Positions 34,770 through 34,872 of a stretch of DNA of 34,872 nt are shown here, one piece after another (positions within the stretch are counted from its first letter, which is position 1; each line of letters begins with the position of its first letter). This DNA comes from Eggerthellaceae bacterium. Lineage in GTDB: Bacteria; Actinomycetota; Coriobacteriia; Coriobacteriales; Eggerthellaceae. Both the position numbers and the translations under genes were made by a program. The notes beneath the pieces are model-generated. The model was not told where the DNA came from and ran no database searches. It saw only the letters and a program-made list of their open reading frames with translations. The stretch spans positions 1 to 34,872 of the forward strand of contig JAFRJC010000017.1 of assembly GCA_017432445.1 (NCBI GenBank), read 5' to 3'.

Positions 34770-34872
34770 CCATGCCTGGAACCAGGGCATGGCCTTCGGC
34801 CTTCTTATGTGTCGCTTCGCTCCTGATGACGCGACGACAGCCTCCCGTCCCAACGTTCGCGACGGCGGCTGA
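34770..34872. other. Right-edge non-coding sequence
   Basis: No gene start or end is recognisable in the last 103 bases. A hairpin CCATGCC (34770-34776)/GGCATGG (34786-34792) and GGCC-TTC-GGCC (34791-34801) directly follow the terminator. Confidence 0.4.

Overview
The window is a GC-rich, gene-dense bacterial chromosome segment. A high-GC Gram-positive is likely, and I favour a gut Coriobacteriia (Actinomycetota). This is an inference from the combination of AddA/AddB-type recombination enzymes, a Gram-positive (class II) GalT, fused SecD-SecF, QueH instead of QueG, twin-arginine lipoproteins and strong AGGAGG-like ribosome sites. There is no rRNA or tRNA gene, and no plasmid, phage, IS or CRISPR signature.

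Layout. (1) 1-8110, alpha-glucan (maltodextrin-type) utilisation. A minus-strand unit reads lacI-type regulator, lipoprotein binding protein, two permeases, malQ and an ABC ATPase that runs off the left edge. A cytoplasmic GH13 enzyme is transcribed divergently. Three CG-centred operator-like sites lie in front of the regulator. (2) 8153-13513, a minus-strand galactoside operon: GPH-type symporter, GH36 alpha-galactosidase, galK, galT, with an extended -10 promoter. It should import alpha-galactosides, release galactose and feed the Leloir pathway; galE is not in the window. (3) 13658-16631, a C39-like lipoprotein peptidase, a GT-B-like protein of uncertain family and a DUF1292 protein. (4) 16791-24110, protein export and tRNA queuosine: secDF, tgt, a DMT/EamA transporter, queH and queA. 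(5) 24265-25792, a small acidic protein and hisS. (6) 26033-32748, the addB-addA recombination operon. (7) 33296-34684, a DUF2130 coiled-coil protein with a nuclease-like core, followed by a strong bidirectional terminator.

Most of the window is ordinary housekeeping and carbohydrate metabolism. The least explained parts are non-coding. One is a 175-bp imperfect palindrome between hisS and addA, which looks like a MITE/REP-like element or a structured RNA. The other is a 547-bp gap upstream of addB with several phased hairpins, two of them mutually exclusive. Protein-level oddities are a lysine-rich insert in the sugar ABC ATPase, a GalT lacking the usual N-terminal region, an AddB with Fe-S cysteines but no Walker A, and an EamA transporter embedded among queuosine genes.
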